A stretch of 62,738 nt of DNA from the NCBI GenBank assembly GCA_019636375.1, contig JAHBXS010000008.1, positions 1-62,738 of the forward strand. The letters are read 5' to 3'. This document shows positions 15,732-24,291 of the stretch, piece by piece (positions within the stretch are counted from its first letter, which is position 1; every line of letters begins with the position of its first letter). Both the position numbers and the translations under genes were made by a program. Origin of the DNA: Pirellulaceae bacterium (lineage in GTDB: Bacteria > Planctomycetota > Planctomycetia > Pirellulales > Pirellulaceae). Under the pieces are notes generated by a model. The model saw only the letters and a list, made by a program, of their open reading frames with translations, made no database searches and was not told the DNA's origin.

Positions 15732-17357
15732 TTATTGAACGAGTGCCCGGGACTCTTGAATTTCTTCGAACTGGTAATTAGGGTTGTCGGCGATCAAGGT
15801 CTTGAGGTCCCAGGGGGTTTGCATCAAGACCGCTGGGCTGCCGTAAGAATCTTGGACGAGTCGAGCGCTGTAGGGAATCTTTGGGGGCGTGCTGGGGTCC
15901 TCCGCTCGCCACCAACGAGCGATTTTGTAGGGGAGCCATTCGATTCGCGATGGAGCCTGGTATTCTGATTCAAGTCGGAACTTGACCACATCAAACTGCA
16001 ATTCACCCACGGCAGCAAGGATCGATTCCTTCTGTCGCCCGAGGCTGCGAAACATTTGAATCGCTCCTTCTTCGACAAGTTGCTGCATCCCACGATCAAA
16101 TTGTTTACGTCGCGAAGTGTCGGGGCAAGTCACGCGGGCAAAGACCTCGGGGGAAAACTGCGGCACGCCTGGAAAACTGATCGGTGTCCCTTGGTAGAGC
16201 GTGTCACCCAAACGAATTTCTCCGGGACAAACGACACCGATGATGTCGCCAGGAAACGCCTCGTCCATTGTTTGGCGTTCACGCCCAAAAATCTTCAACG
16301 CCCGTGGAAGCCGGACTCGGTTTAATGAACGAGCTACCGTAACATCCATGTCGCGTTCGAACCTGCCGGTACAAACTCGCAAAAAGGCCACGCGATCGCG
16401 GTGTTGTGGATCGAGGTTCGCTTGGATTTTGAAAACGAAACCGGAAAACTCATCGTGCTGTAGTTCGGCCGTGGAAGATGTCTCCGGATTCTCTCCCGGT
16501 GGAGGGCAAGTGTCCATGAAGCCTTTGAGGAACAACTCAATTCCGTAGTTGGTGAGGGCACTTCCGAAATAGACGGGCGATTGTTTCCCTTGCAGGAACA
16601 GTTCTCGTTGCAAACGGTGTCCAGCAAGCTCAAGCAGTTCGATTTCCTCACGAGCGGCATTGATTGCCGTGATCTGCAAGGGTCGCTCGTCAAACGCCTG
16701 CGGGTTATCAGCAATCGTCTGCCAATCCCGAACTTCAGCTCGTTCGCGGTATTCTCCGGAACGCTCGCGGTAAAGATGCATTTTCTGGTCTTCGAGATCG
16801 ACGAGGCCGATGAAGCCCAGCGGACTGCTGACGGGCCAATTGACTGGGATGGCTTCGATAGAAAATTTTTGTTCGATCCCAGCTAAAATCTCCAAAGGGG
16901 ATGGACCAGGTCGGTCAACTTTGTTCACAAAGGTGACGACTGGGATTTTCCGCGCCGCACAAACGCGGAACAATTTTTCGGTTTGCGTCTCGATCCCCTT
17001 TGCGGCATCGATGACCATAATGGCAGCGTCGGCGGCCATCAATGTGCGGTAGGTGTCTTCGCTGAAGTCATGGTGCCCAGGAGTGTCCAGCAAATTGAAC
17101 TGCCGTTTTTCGTACTCAAAGGTAAGTACCGTGGAACTGACCGAGATTCCACGTTGTTTTTCCAACTCCATCCAATCGGATTTGGCAGCGCGTTGGGATT
17201 TCCGGCCTCGCACTGCTCCGGCGATCTCAATTGAGCCGCCGAAAAGAAGCAGCTTTTCCGTGAGTGTCGTTTTTCCGGCGTCTGGGTGGGAAATGATGGC
17301 AAACGTACGCCGCCGCAATCGTTCAGTTTGAATTTTGGCAGCGTCAATAGTCATCAA
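15732..17357 (-). CDS. prfC: peptide chain release factor 3
   Basis: 541 residues, close to the usual RF3 length. G motifs: SHPDAGKTTLTEKLL (G1), EKQRGISVSSTVLTF (G2), DTPGHHDFSEDTYRTL (G3) and NKVDRPGPSP (G4). The translation-factor domain and the RF3 C-terminal domain (RQKESILAAVGELQFDVVKFRL) follow. It is a cytoplasmic GTPase that recycles RF1/RF2 after peptide release. ATG at 17357 is followed by a second Met; either can be the start. The single-gene arrangement is flanked by non-coding DNA on both sides. Confidence 0.96.
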   Translation of the reverse strand: MMTIDAAKIQTERLRRRTFAIISHPDAGKTTLTEKLLLFGGSIEIAGAVRGRKSQRAAKSDWMELEKQRGISVSSTVLTFEYEKRQFNLLDTPGHHDFSEDTYRTLMAADAAIMVIDAAKGIETQTEKLFRVCAARKIPVVTFVNKVDRPGPSPLEILAGIEQKFSIEAIPVNWPVSSPLGFIGLVDLEDQKMHLYRERSGEYRERAEVRDWQTIADNPQAFDERPLQITAINAAREEIELLELAGHRLQRELFLQGKQSPVYFGSALTNYGIELFLKGFMDTCPPPGENPETSSTAELQHDEFSGFVFKIQANLDPQHRDRVAFLRVCTGRFERDMDVTVARSLNRVRLPRALKIFGRERQTMDEAFPGDIIGVVCPGEIRLGDTLYQGTPISFPGVPQFSPEVFARVTCPDTSRRKQFDRGMQQLVEEGAIQMFRSLGRQKESILAAVGELQFDVVKFRLESEYQAPSRIEWLPYKIARWWRAEDPSTPPKIPYSARLVQDSYGSPAVLMQTPWDLKTLIADNPNYQFEEIQESRALVQ

Positions 17358-17683
17358 GTAAGAAGCTGAAGAAATGTATTATCGGTGTTTGTAAAGGCCT
17401 ACGGGCCGTGGGATCACTTCATTCCGTTTGAGCGGTGAAGCGAACCAGTTGACCCAGAACGACGCAACGGACAATGCGACACTACCATAGGATGGCGAGA
17501 CCATGGAAGAAATTCCAGAGATTTAGAAGCTACATAAACCGATTTCTGAGGTCAAGGGTGAGATTATTGAGGCAAATTGACATCTGCGGTTAAAGTAATG
17601 AATTTCCCAGACGGGCAAACACGAAGGAAGCACCAAGTCATTTTCGCTCTACTTCAGAAGCAGAACGAGAAAGTATTCGCAAA
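17358..17683. other. non-coding stretch upstream of prfC
   Basis: About 325 bases between prfC and the terminator of the next gene. No supported gene or known RNA is seen. It presumably holds the prfC promoter, but no strong -35/-10 pair stands out. Confidence 0.4.
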
Positions 17684-17716
17684 AAAATGGCTGACCCTAA
17701 CAGGGCCAGCCATTTT
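17684..17716 (-). terminator. Rho-independent terminator of the PEP-CTERM gene (possibly bidirectional)
   Basis: On the minus strand a stem AAAATGGCTGGCCC/GGGTCAGCCATTTT with a 5-base loop is followed by a T-run (TTTTTTT). On the plus strand it is followed by AAGTTTTTT, so it may work both ways. It lies about 50 bases after the gene's stop codon. Confidence 0.85.
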
Positions 17717-17766
17717 AAGTTTTTTAATGATTTGCCCAACCAATCTTAGTCTGGCAAAACCAAGGC

Positions 17767-18321
17767 CTAGCGACGACGGCGAACAACAAGTCCAACCGCA
17801 ACGAAACCTAGCAGCAATAGCGAGGAAGGCTCAGGAATCGCTGCCGTATAATGGACACGCAGGGTTCCACCGGTAATGTTAATCGTCGGAAAGGCACCAA
17901 ATGCGTTGAACACCTCTACATACAAGTCTCCATCCGACAATACAAACGGACCACCAAAAGCCACTGGAGCAGCCGAAAATAGACCTGAGCTAGGTCCATT
18001 CACACCATCATTGTCGACGCCAGGAGCTACCTGAATATCCCAAAAACCGTTGACGAAGTTGACGGTGTCGTTTACCGACAAAATCAAATCCGATTGCCAC
18101 GCAGATCCAGTCGCCTCAAAAACCAAATCGATCCACTCGACTTCATCAATGGTCGTTCCGACACCCAGGTTGAGAGTCGCTGAGGAATTCCCCGCCGCTC
18201 CATAGCCGTCAACGACGACCCATCCAGCCAAATCAATGTCAATCGTGTCGGCTTTTGCCTGAGACGCTGACAGGGCGAGCATTGCAAGCCCGGCAACCAT
18301 GAAGTAACCAATTCTCTTCAT
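17767..18321 (-). CDS. PEP-CTERM sorting-domain protein
   Basis: 184 residues. An N-terminal signal peptide (MKRIGYFMVAGLAMLALSAS, then QAKA) and a C-terminal PEP-CTERM tail are visible: the PEP motif in AIPEPSSLLLLGF, a hydrophobic helix, and a terminal Arg cluster (RRRR). Exosortase would cleave at the PEP and hand the protein to the surface or matrix. The mature part is Asp/Gly/Val-rich beta structure without a named domain. GGAAGG precedes the ATG. An inverted repeat (18418-18435) upstream and a strong terminator downstream make it a well-defined single-gene unit. Confidence 0.9.
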   Translation of the reverse strand: MKRIGYFMVAGLAMLALSASQAKADTIDIDLAGWVVVDGYGAAGNSSATLNLGVGTTIDEVEWIDLVFEATGSAWQSDLILSVNDTVNFVNGFWDIQVAPGVDNDGVNGPSSGLFSAAPVAFGGPFVLSDGDLYVEVFNAFGAFPTINITGGTLRVHYTAAIPEPSSLLLLGFVAVGLVVRRRR

Positions 18322-18417
18322 TTTGCCTTCCTTTCATTAAAAACAGAAACTAACAAAACAACACAAAACGCCATTTTCCCTGTCCCACCCGTTAAAACCA
18401 GAATTTTCAGGAAATAC

Positions 18418-18435
18418 GTTTAGCCTTGGCTAAAC
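18418..18435. promoter_or_regulatory. perfect inverted repeat upstream of the PEP-CTERM gene
   Basis: GTTTAGCC, TT, GGCTAAAC: two perfect 8-base arms about 97 bases before the PEP-CTERM start codon. The compact symmetry is that of a dimeric repressor or activator site. No regulator gene is adjacent. Confidence 0.45.
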
Positions 18436-18821
18436 TCCCTCAAACACGTGACTTAACACTACCTTAATGTTAATCTGTTTACCAAGGTGTACAACCGGCC
18501 GGCACTGAAAAGCCGAGTTTTTTTAGAATAATGCCGAATATTGGGGCATTTTAGACAGTTTTTATTTGTCGTCCCTTATTTTGCCCAAGCGTTGAAAACG
18601 GGGAGATTGCTGGGAATCGGGAGAAAAACGGCTTTTTTTGGTTTTTCTTTGACGGTTGAAATTTCACGACCCCGCAGAGTAGAATCCGTCTCGAACGGTC
18701 AGTTTGGAGCCTCGTTATTTCACTCTCATACATTTTTTGGTGGGCCATTTTTGTCACTGAGATGAGACTCGGGGCTCAATTGGCGTTGTTTTCCCCGAAT
18801 GTCACCCTCAAGGAATTTGAA
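18436..18821. other. non-coding intergenic region between PEP-CTERM and Nudix genes
   Basis: About 385 bases. A weak stem CGGC/GCCG followed by a T-run (about 18500-18526) could be a weak plus-strand terminator or attenuator. No convincing small gene is seen; a 74-codon frame here lacks a ribosome binding site. Confidence 0.35.
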
Positions 18822-19433
18822 ATGGAACTCACTCAAGTAGAACACGTTTTGGTCGTTCCCACATCGTTATTTCATTCTTTGGGTTACTTTCAGGGGTTTC
18901 ATCAGGGATTGGGTAGTTACCTGGAAACATTGCTCGATCCGCAACACGTCCGTTACATGCCTCGGGATGAGATGGAGCAAGACCCGTCGTTTAAGCAACT
19001 GATCCCTTATTGCATATTTCGGCATCGAAGCGAGGACGGTGAAACCTCGATATTTCAATACACGCGGGGAAAAGGAGGCGAGGTTCGATTGCAAGCCCTC
19101 AAGAGTATCGGCGTTGGGGGGCATATTTCATCGGTGGACGGCGACGGGAACGCGGCGTATCGTGAGGGGCTAGAGCGGGAACTTGCCGAAGAGATCGCGA
19201 TCGCAGGGATCTATACGGAACAAGTGGTTGGTTTGATCAACGACGACGAGACGCCGGTTGGTCGAGTTCATCTCGGGGTCGTGCATCTGTTCGACATGGA
19301 GACTCCGCAAATCACCTCGCGCGAAGACGGGATCGTCCGCTGCGGTTTCGAACCGATTTCGAAAATTATGGCTGACATCGACGCTTATGAAACGTGGTCT
19401 CAAATCGCGTTGCGCGCGCTGTTTTCGGTTTGA
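18822..19433 (+). CDS. Nudix-like hydrolase (degenerate Nudix box)
   Basis: 203 residues from ATG 18822, which has AAGGAA 7 bases upstream. The centre shows GVGGHISSVDGDGNAAYREG followed by LERELAEEI, the Nudix pattern GX5EX7REUXEEXGU. There is an insertion after GG, and the first Glu is replaced, while RELAEE is intact. Upstream, 'YCIFRHRSEDGETSIFQYTR' is the first strand pair. Similar planctomycete proteins are often labelled phosphoesterase. It probably hydrolyses a nucleoside-diphosphate-linked compound, if active. Confidence 0.75.
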   Translation: MELTQVEHVLVVPTSLFHSLGYFQGFHQGLGSYLETLLDPQHVRYMPRDEMEQDPSFKQLIPYCIFRHRSEDGETSIFQYTRGKGGEVRLQALKSIGVGGHISSVDGDGNAAYREGLERELAEEIAIAGIYTEQVVGLINDDETPVGRVHLGVVHLFDMETPQITSREDGIVRCGFEPISKIMADIDAYETWSQIALRALFSV

Positions 19434-19504
19434 TCGATTGTGAAAGCGACCGTGTCGCTTCAGCATCAAACGCGTGCTTCGCAAGTCGGTGCTTTGACGA
19501 ATTT

Positions 19505-19575
19505 AGTGCGAATTTGCATTTTGCATTTAGGCGAGACTCCCGTCTACCTTCTGGCGAACGCAGCTACGGTCGGCG
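19505..19575. repeat. dispersed repeat copies (heptamers plus TTCTGGCGAACG element)
   Basis: ATTTGCATTTTGCATTT (two heptamers of the 5211-5322 type) is followed by GCGAGACTCCCGTCTACC and TTCTGGCGAACGCAGCTACGG. That places both intergenic repeat families side by side, as they also are at 5211-5420. Confidence 0.55.
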
Positions 19576-19594
19576 GACAGTGGATGGTGTTGCC

Positions 19595-20488
19595 TTAATT
19601 GTTGAAGTCACCGCTTTGTTGTCCGGTTTCTGCCGACTTTTTAAGAACGAACAGGAAGAATCCGTTTTCGGCCGTTGATTCGAACGACTCAGGACGCTTT
19701 TCGCCGGAAGGATCATAGCAGAACCAAAGCTCACCGTCTTTCATTTGCATGATCCCCAGGGCCTTGGCTTCCGGTGCTGGACCACTTTCGATTTCAATAT
19801 CAATCTCGACCGGAAAGGTTTTGCGGTTGAGTTTGTATTTCATCACGAATTCGCCGTTGGGTGATGGTATTTTGATATTTTCCCGCGCGATGCTGGCTTG
19901 GACACCTAGCCGACCTTGCTCGACATCATCGCCAGCCCGTTTTCCAGAAACAAAATCCCAGTCACCAAAGAAATGATCTGATTTAAAATTCGGGTCCATT
20001 CCTTGGTTCTGCACTCGCTCGAGGACGAAGGCAAAGCTGGGGTGATTGCGGACATTCGCAAGGTCTTCGTCAGTGCGAAAATAGTCCATCATAATGAAAC
20101 CAGCAGAAACGGCGTCATGAAGGAATTTGATGGCACGATCATTTTCTTCCTTTAGAGAATAGGCACAGCCCAAATTGTACAAAGCCGTAGCCTTGACCTC
20201 TGGAAACTCACACGCCTTCTCATGAACCGGGATCGCTTCATCGAGGTTCCCATTAACGTGCAAGGCGTAGCCCAACATGCTCCACCCTTGCCCGTGCTGC
20301 GGATCCCCGTCGACGACTTTCCTAAATGACTTGATGGCCTCGGCGTAGTCTTGAGCGTCAAGCTGCTGTAGCCCTTGGCTCCAAGCTTTCTCAACGTCGG
20401 TTTCTTGGCACCATCCAATGCCGCCAACGCCGAATGTAAACGCGACGAAAATAGCCAATCGATGAAACAGATTCGTTTTGTGATTCAT
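19595..20488 (-). CDS. TPR protein with C-terminal TIGR03067-type domain
   Basis: 297 residues. It has a signal peptide (LAIFVAFTFGVGGIGWCQE), then about three tetratricopeptide units (residues 30-140: WSQGLQQLDAQDYAEAIKSF; WSMLGYALHVNGNLDEAIPV; ALYNLGCAYSLKEENDRAIK). The C-terminal half carries the planctomycete TIGR03067 pattern: FPVEIDIEIESGPAPEAKAL, GIMQMKDGELWFCYDPSG and a final FLFVLKK strand. It is exported; the binding partner is unknown. GGGAG precedes ATG 20488, and an inverted repeat lies 42-64 bases upstream. Confidence 0.83.
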   Translation of the reverse strand: MNHKTNLFHRLAIFVAFTFGVGGIGWCQETDVEKAWSQGLQQLDAQDYAEAIKSFRKVVDGDPQHGQGWSMLGYALHVNGNLDEAIPVHEKACEFPEVKATALYNLGCAYSLKEENDRAIKFLHDAVSAGFIMMDYFRTDEDLANVRNHPSFAFVLERVQNQGMDPNFKSDHFFGDWDFVSGKRAGDDVEQGRLGVQASIARENIKIPSPNGEFVMKYKLNRKTFPVEIDIEIESGPAPEAKALGIMQMKDGELWFCYDPSGEKRPESFESTAENGFFLFVLKKSAETGQQSGDFNN

Positions 20489-20529
20489 TGCGATCTCCCA
20501 TACCGAAAAAATGAAAGGGCGGAAACGGA

Positions 20530-20552
20530 GAGACTTTGGTCACCAAAGACTC
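20530..20552. promoter_or_regulatory. inverted repeat upstream of the TPR gene
   Basis: GAGACTTTGGT, one base, ACCAAAGACTC: 10 of 11 positions are symmetric. It lies in the leader of the TPR gene (19595-20488) within a 380-base divergent intergenic region that otherwise shows no gene. It could be an operator or an mRNA hairpin. Confidence 0.45.
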
Positions 20553-20869
20553 CGAAAAATCCTGATCGCTGTTCCAACCAATATCTTAAGCGGAAATACT
20601 GGCGTGGGCCACCTTTTACTGAAGCGAAATTCTGCAAAAATGGGGAAAGTTTTTCGAAAGCTGCACTCGGTTGGGCATTTTTTTTGATTCCGATGTGAGC
20701 GACGCGCCCGAAATCTTCGGAAAATTGTCCGCAACCTACGAAAACTGGCAGTTGTGCCGGCCCGTCAGAAGAAGGGCAAACAAAAACCGTTATCCGTTTA
20801 ACTTGCGGCATATTCTAAAGCCGTCAGCAGTTACAGATACAAGGATTTACATTTGGGGAGTCATCTCGT

Positions 20870-21670
20870 TTGATTAATTCCTTGAGCCCTATCGAATGGT
20901 TACTATTTGTAACGGTGGGCATTCTGACAGGAGTCATCAATACTCTGGCGGGAAGCGGGTCACTGGTAACTCTTCCGATCCTGATATTTTTGTGTGGGCT
21001 GCCGCCGACCGTCGCCAACGGAACAAATCGAATCGGCGCCTTCCTTCAAAGTTTGGTAGGGGCAGTAGCCCTATGGCGTGAAAAAAAATCGGTCTTTCGT
21101 GCGTCTCAATGGGTGGTCGCGCCAGCAATACTCGGAGCCATTCTTGGTGCGATCGCTGCAGTCCAGGCCAGCGACCAAGCGATGATGTTAGCGATAGGCT
21201 TGCTGATGCTCGTCATGTTCATCGTCTTGCTCGTTGATCCGGCACGCTGGCTGAGGGAATCAGAACAGGACCCGACGCGAATGCGGCATCCGGTGAGTTG
21301 GTTGATTTTCGCCGCAATCGGTTTTTACGGGGGCTTCATACAAGCGGGTGTGGGAATTTTTCTTTTGGCGGGATTAGTATTGGCCGCTCGATACAGTCTC
21401 AAGGATGCCAACGCAATTAAATTGAGCGTCACTGCGGCCCTGTCGATCCCTTCGCTATTGATTTTCATTTGGAAGAATCAAATTCATTTTGGATTTGGAA
21501 TCATGTTGGCAATTTTCCAAGTCATCGGAGCGTTACTGGCAGTGTGGCTGGTCAAGCGGGTGCCCAACATTTCGTTGTGGATCTATCGCTTGCTGCTGCT
21601 AATGGTGATCCTGTCAGGCCTCGAACTCGTGCGGCGCACGGTTTTGAGCACAATTGGATCAGCAGAGTAA
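20870..21670 (+). CDS. TauE/SafE-family anion exporter
   Basis: 266 residues with about eight membrane helices. The family hallmarks are the N-terminal GILTGVINTLAGSGSLVTLP and the mid-protein repeat FYGGFIQAGVGIFLLAGLVL. TSUP transporters move sulfite, sulfoacetate or other small organosulfur or carboxylate anions across the inner membrane. The start is TTG 20870: GGGGAG lies about 9 bases upstream and no ATG precedes the first helix. No sulfur-metabolism gene is near, so the substrate is open. Confidence 0.9.
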   Translation: MINSLSPIEWLLFVTVGILTGVINTLAGSGSLVTLPILIFLCGLPPTVANGTNRIGAFLQSLVGAVALWREKKSVFRASQWVVAPAILGAILGAIAAVQASDQAMMLAIGLLMLVMFIVLLVDPARWLRESEQDPTRMRHPVSWLIFAAIGFYGGFIQAGVGIFLLAGLVLAARYSLKDANAIKLSVTAALSIPSLLIFIWKNQIHFGFGIMLAIFQVIGALLAVWLVKRVPNISLWIYRLLLLMVILSGLELVRRTVLSTIGSAE

Positions 21671-21742
21671 ATTTCTAGGGGCGATTTGCGATGATTCCTG
21701 CGAAATCCTCCGAGTAATTGTTTGTCTTTTTAGGGAACCATT

Positions 21743-23920
21743 TTAGCGGCGTTCGGTGTCTTCTTCTCGTTGAACGAGCTCATTGACTCCCTTTTTTTTT
21801 ACGATTCCACCAGAAACAAGCCATCCGTCATCTTGTGTTTCCAGGGCAATCACGCCGAAGCCAAGGTAGGGAGCAATCAAGCCATCGAAGTCTTCCGGCA
21901 GGCCGCTTCCATCAACTCTTTGCTCTCGGACATAGTTGGGGTTTTCTGAATCCAGGCTCAATAAGCGATTGAGGACACGCCCCAGTGACGTTTGAGACTG
22001 CCCCATTTTTCCTTCGCGAAAAGCAAAATAATTGGCCTTTACTTGTCGATCCAACCGGCCAAACCCTCGCAGTGAGACCGATTCAGTTCCCAAGAGTTTA
22101 CTGATGGTTGATGAAGCGTAAATGTAGTCAACATTTGAAACAAGCTTGCCTCTGCCCTTTTCACCAGAGAAGTCTTCGAGCAAATCGAGATGACTGGCGA
22201 TTACAAGTTGCCCATCAATCACCGCAAAGTACCGCCTTTTAAACACTTTAAACTCTGGGCCTTCCGTGCTTGTTTCTTTCGTCTTGGGTTTTTCTTCGAA
22301 TTGTTCAAACCGATTCAGTCGCAAACGACGAGGGTCATCTTCTTCTTCCGGTTCGTCTGCATCGCGACTGTCCTCAAGATAAACGAGACCGGATTGAGTT
22401 GTTTGAGGTGCTCCAATTTTAAGTAATTTCTGAATTTCGGCTAGGAAATTCTCGTGCTCTTGAGTTTCCCCCAACAATGGGACGACGATCGCCATTCGCT
22501 CGTTTTCATCGGCAGGACCATCTTGTGTTTTTGAGATGATGCCGATTTTGGAGCCGAGGCGGGAGATCAAGCCCTGAAGATTCACGCCAATGTCAGTTTC
22601 AAAACTCTTCTCAAACGATTTGAAAAAATCCTCACCCCCAAAGGCGTCAACCAAAGGTCCCACATTGTTGTAAGCCTTGAGCATGTTCCAAGTTAATGCA
22701 ATGTGGCTGTACTCTGAAGATACGAAATGGTTCGGGGCCAACTTGTCTTGAGCTGAATTGCTAATATCCAAAATATCCAAAGCCCGCCGACGGGCTTCTG
22801 GTTGATACTGACTTCCCGCTGTGTAGGCAAATAAACGATAGGCAATGTCGAAATCGTCTGGATTGATCGAAATCATTCCGCCTACGCCCCGCAACGCATC
22901 GAATCCATGTTGACGCAATTTGCCAGCATAGTCATGTTTTCGCTTTTTCAAGATTGTCTCTTGCGCGCGAATCGCTTGGGCGAGATCAATATAACCAAAC
23001 GGTTCGATGAACCACCGCAGGTCAGCTTCAAAGTCACTGAGTTGACTGCGGTCTTGAATCGCCGCAAAAGACTCGTTGTCTACCAGTGAGCGATAGGTCG
23101 CCGAAGATTGATCATTCTTAATTCTCAGCAGCACTTCACGAAGTACGGTTTGGCTGTCGGTGGCCACGAACCAACCATCAGCAATCGTCTGAAACGTATC
23201 GAATTTCAACTCTGGTTCTTTACGTCGCGGAACCTTCCAACGGCTGATTTCGAAGCCAAGTACCGACTCGGGTTGCTCCTTAGTCGCACCGTAAGACTTC
23301 ATTTCCGCCGAAACCTTATCAAGCAATTCCGTTGCTGCTGCTTCATTCCCTGCCACATCAACTAAAATAACGATCCCATGCGAGCCCGCCGTAAAACGAG
23401 GACTCGATTCCGGACTTACTGACTCCAACACGCCAGCAAACGCGACTTCGCCAGTGCGGACGTTGCGAATGTCAGACAAAGAAATGCCGAGTCTAATATT
23501 TTTTTCGTCGATGTAGTTGTTGAACTGTGATTTGACGTCGTCGACAAAAGAAGTTAACTCCGGAATGGCCGCAAGTTTTCCCAAATTCGATTGCTCAAAT
23601 TTTTCAAGCAATAGGTTAGCGTCCGGAATACTGACCCACGCCTTGGTCGTTGGAGGGAGGAGTGATTCGGATTTAGCCCGCTGGGATTGCTTGGCGGACT
23701 GCATTTGTTTGGAAGACTGCACCGCTGGCAAGACAGGCGCGAGGCCGGTGACTGCGGGCACGTCTTCAGAGTTCGCTACCTCCGTTTGTGGAGGCTTTGC
23801 TTCACGTTCGACTTCTTTGTTTCCGGTTTGCCGAAATGGATTGTTTTGAGCCTGGAGCGCCGCCGCTCCCGTTGAAGCTCCCAGTAAAACCGAAACAAAG
23901 AAAAAAATAAGTGACTTCAC
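21743..23920 (-). CDS. large secreted protein of unknown function
   Basis: 725 residues from GTG 23920, with AAAGGA upstream. The frame runs to 24136, but only this start puts the signal peptide first (VKSLIFFFVSVLLGASTGAA). A Gln/Ser-rich linker (QSSKQMQSAKQSQRAKSESL) precedes an ordered region starting at AWVSIPDANLLLEKF. Later 'FQTIADGWFVATDSQTVLRE' and 'SSTISKLLGTESV' suggest repeated alpha/beta modules of the DUF3352 style, but I cannot name the family. The order of elements resembles the protein at 6416-9169. A segment rich in Glu/Asp (EPEEEDDPRRLRLNRFEQFE) lies in the C-terminal third. Confidence 0.8.
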   Translation of the reverse strand: MKSLIFFFVSVLLGASTGAAALQAQNNPFRQTGNKEVEREAKPPQTEVANSEDVPAVTGLAPVLPAVQSSKQMQSAKQSQRAKSESLLPPTTKAWVSIPDANLLLEKFEQSNLGKLAAIPELTSFVDDVKSQFNNYIDEKNIRLGISLSDIRNVRTGEVAFAGVLESVSPESSPRFTAGSHGIVILVDVAGNEAAATELLDKVSAEMKSYGATKEQPESVLGFEISRWKVPRRKEPELKFDTFQTIADGWFVATDSQTVLREVLLRIKNDQSSATYRSLVDNESFAAIQDRSQLSDFEADLRWFIEPFGYIDLAQAIRAQETILKKRKHDYAGKLRQHGFDALRGVGGMISINPDDFDIAYRLFAYTAGSQYQPEARRRALDILDISNSAQDKLAPNHFVSSEYSHIALTWNMLKAYNNVGPLVDAFGGEDFFKSFEKSFETDIGVNLQGLISRLGSKIGIISKTQDGPADENERMAIVVPLLGETQEHENFLAEIQKLLKIGAPQTTQSGLVYLEDSRDADEPEEEDDPRRLRLNRFEQFEEKPKTKETSTEGPEFKVFKRRYFAVIDGQLVIASHLDLLEDFSGEKGRGKLVSNVDYIYASSTISKLLGTESVSLRGFGRLDRQVKANYFAFREGKMGQSQTSLGRVLNRLLSLDSENPNYVREQRVDGSGLPEDFDGLIAPYLGFGVIALETQDDGWLVSGGIVKKKGVNELVQREEDTERR

Positions 23921-24291
23921 AGGAGTTCCTTTGGTGTCTGCGCCATCCGACCGCAATCGTCTGTATTTTATCGAAAAATTGGTTGACGATGTTTGTAACA
24001 AACGAGTTTTAGCGGCATATTGTACCCACTCGTTGACAACTTTCTGGACTTGGTAAAATGTTTGGCTTAGGGAAAATCGAAGGGTTGAGGAATATTCGAC
24101 GTGGTGTTGCGAACATGGTCGCTTAATCATCGCCACAGATCAAGTTTTGTCTAACGCTTGGTAGAATTCCAATCGCGAACAATTTGCCTTAAGATTCTAC
24201 TTCCCAGGTTCACTTTTGAAATCAAGCGAAACAGCATTTCACCAAGACATCCTAAATTTACCAATTTTTCCGAAAAACACAAAGACATTTA
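23921..24291. other. divergent intergenic region upstream of purB
   Basis: About 370 bases between the secreted-protein start and purB. It must hold promoters for both. No clear gene, hairpin or riboswitch (for example a purine aptamer) could be identified. Confidence 0.4.

Noticed and set aside
17684..17716. The hairpin as a riboswitch or small RNA
   Set aside because: A simple 10+4 bp stem with adjacent T-runs and position after a stop codon fit a terminator.
18541..18765. A 74-codon frame before the Nudix gene
   Set aside because: No ribosome binding site, low-complexity hydrophobic/aromatic content and overlap with a frame on the other strand.
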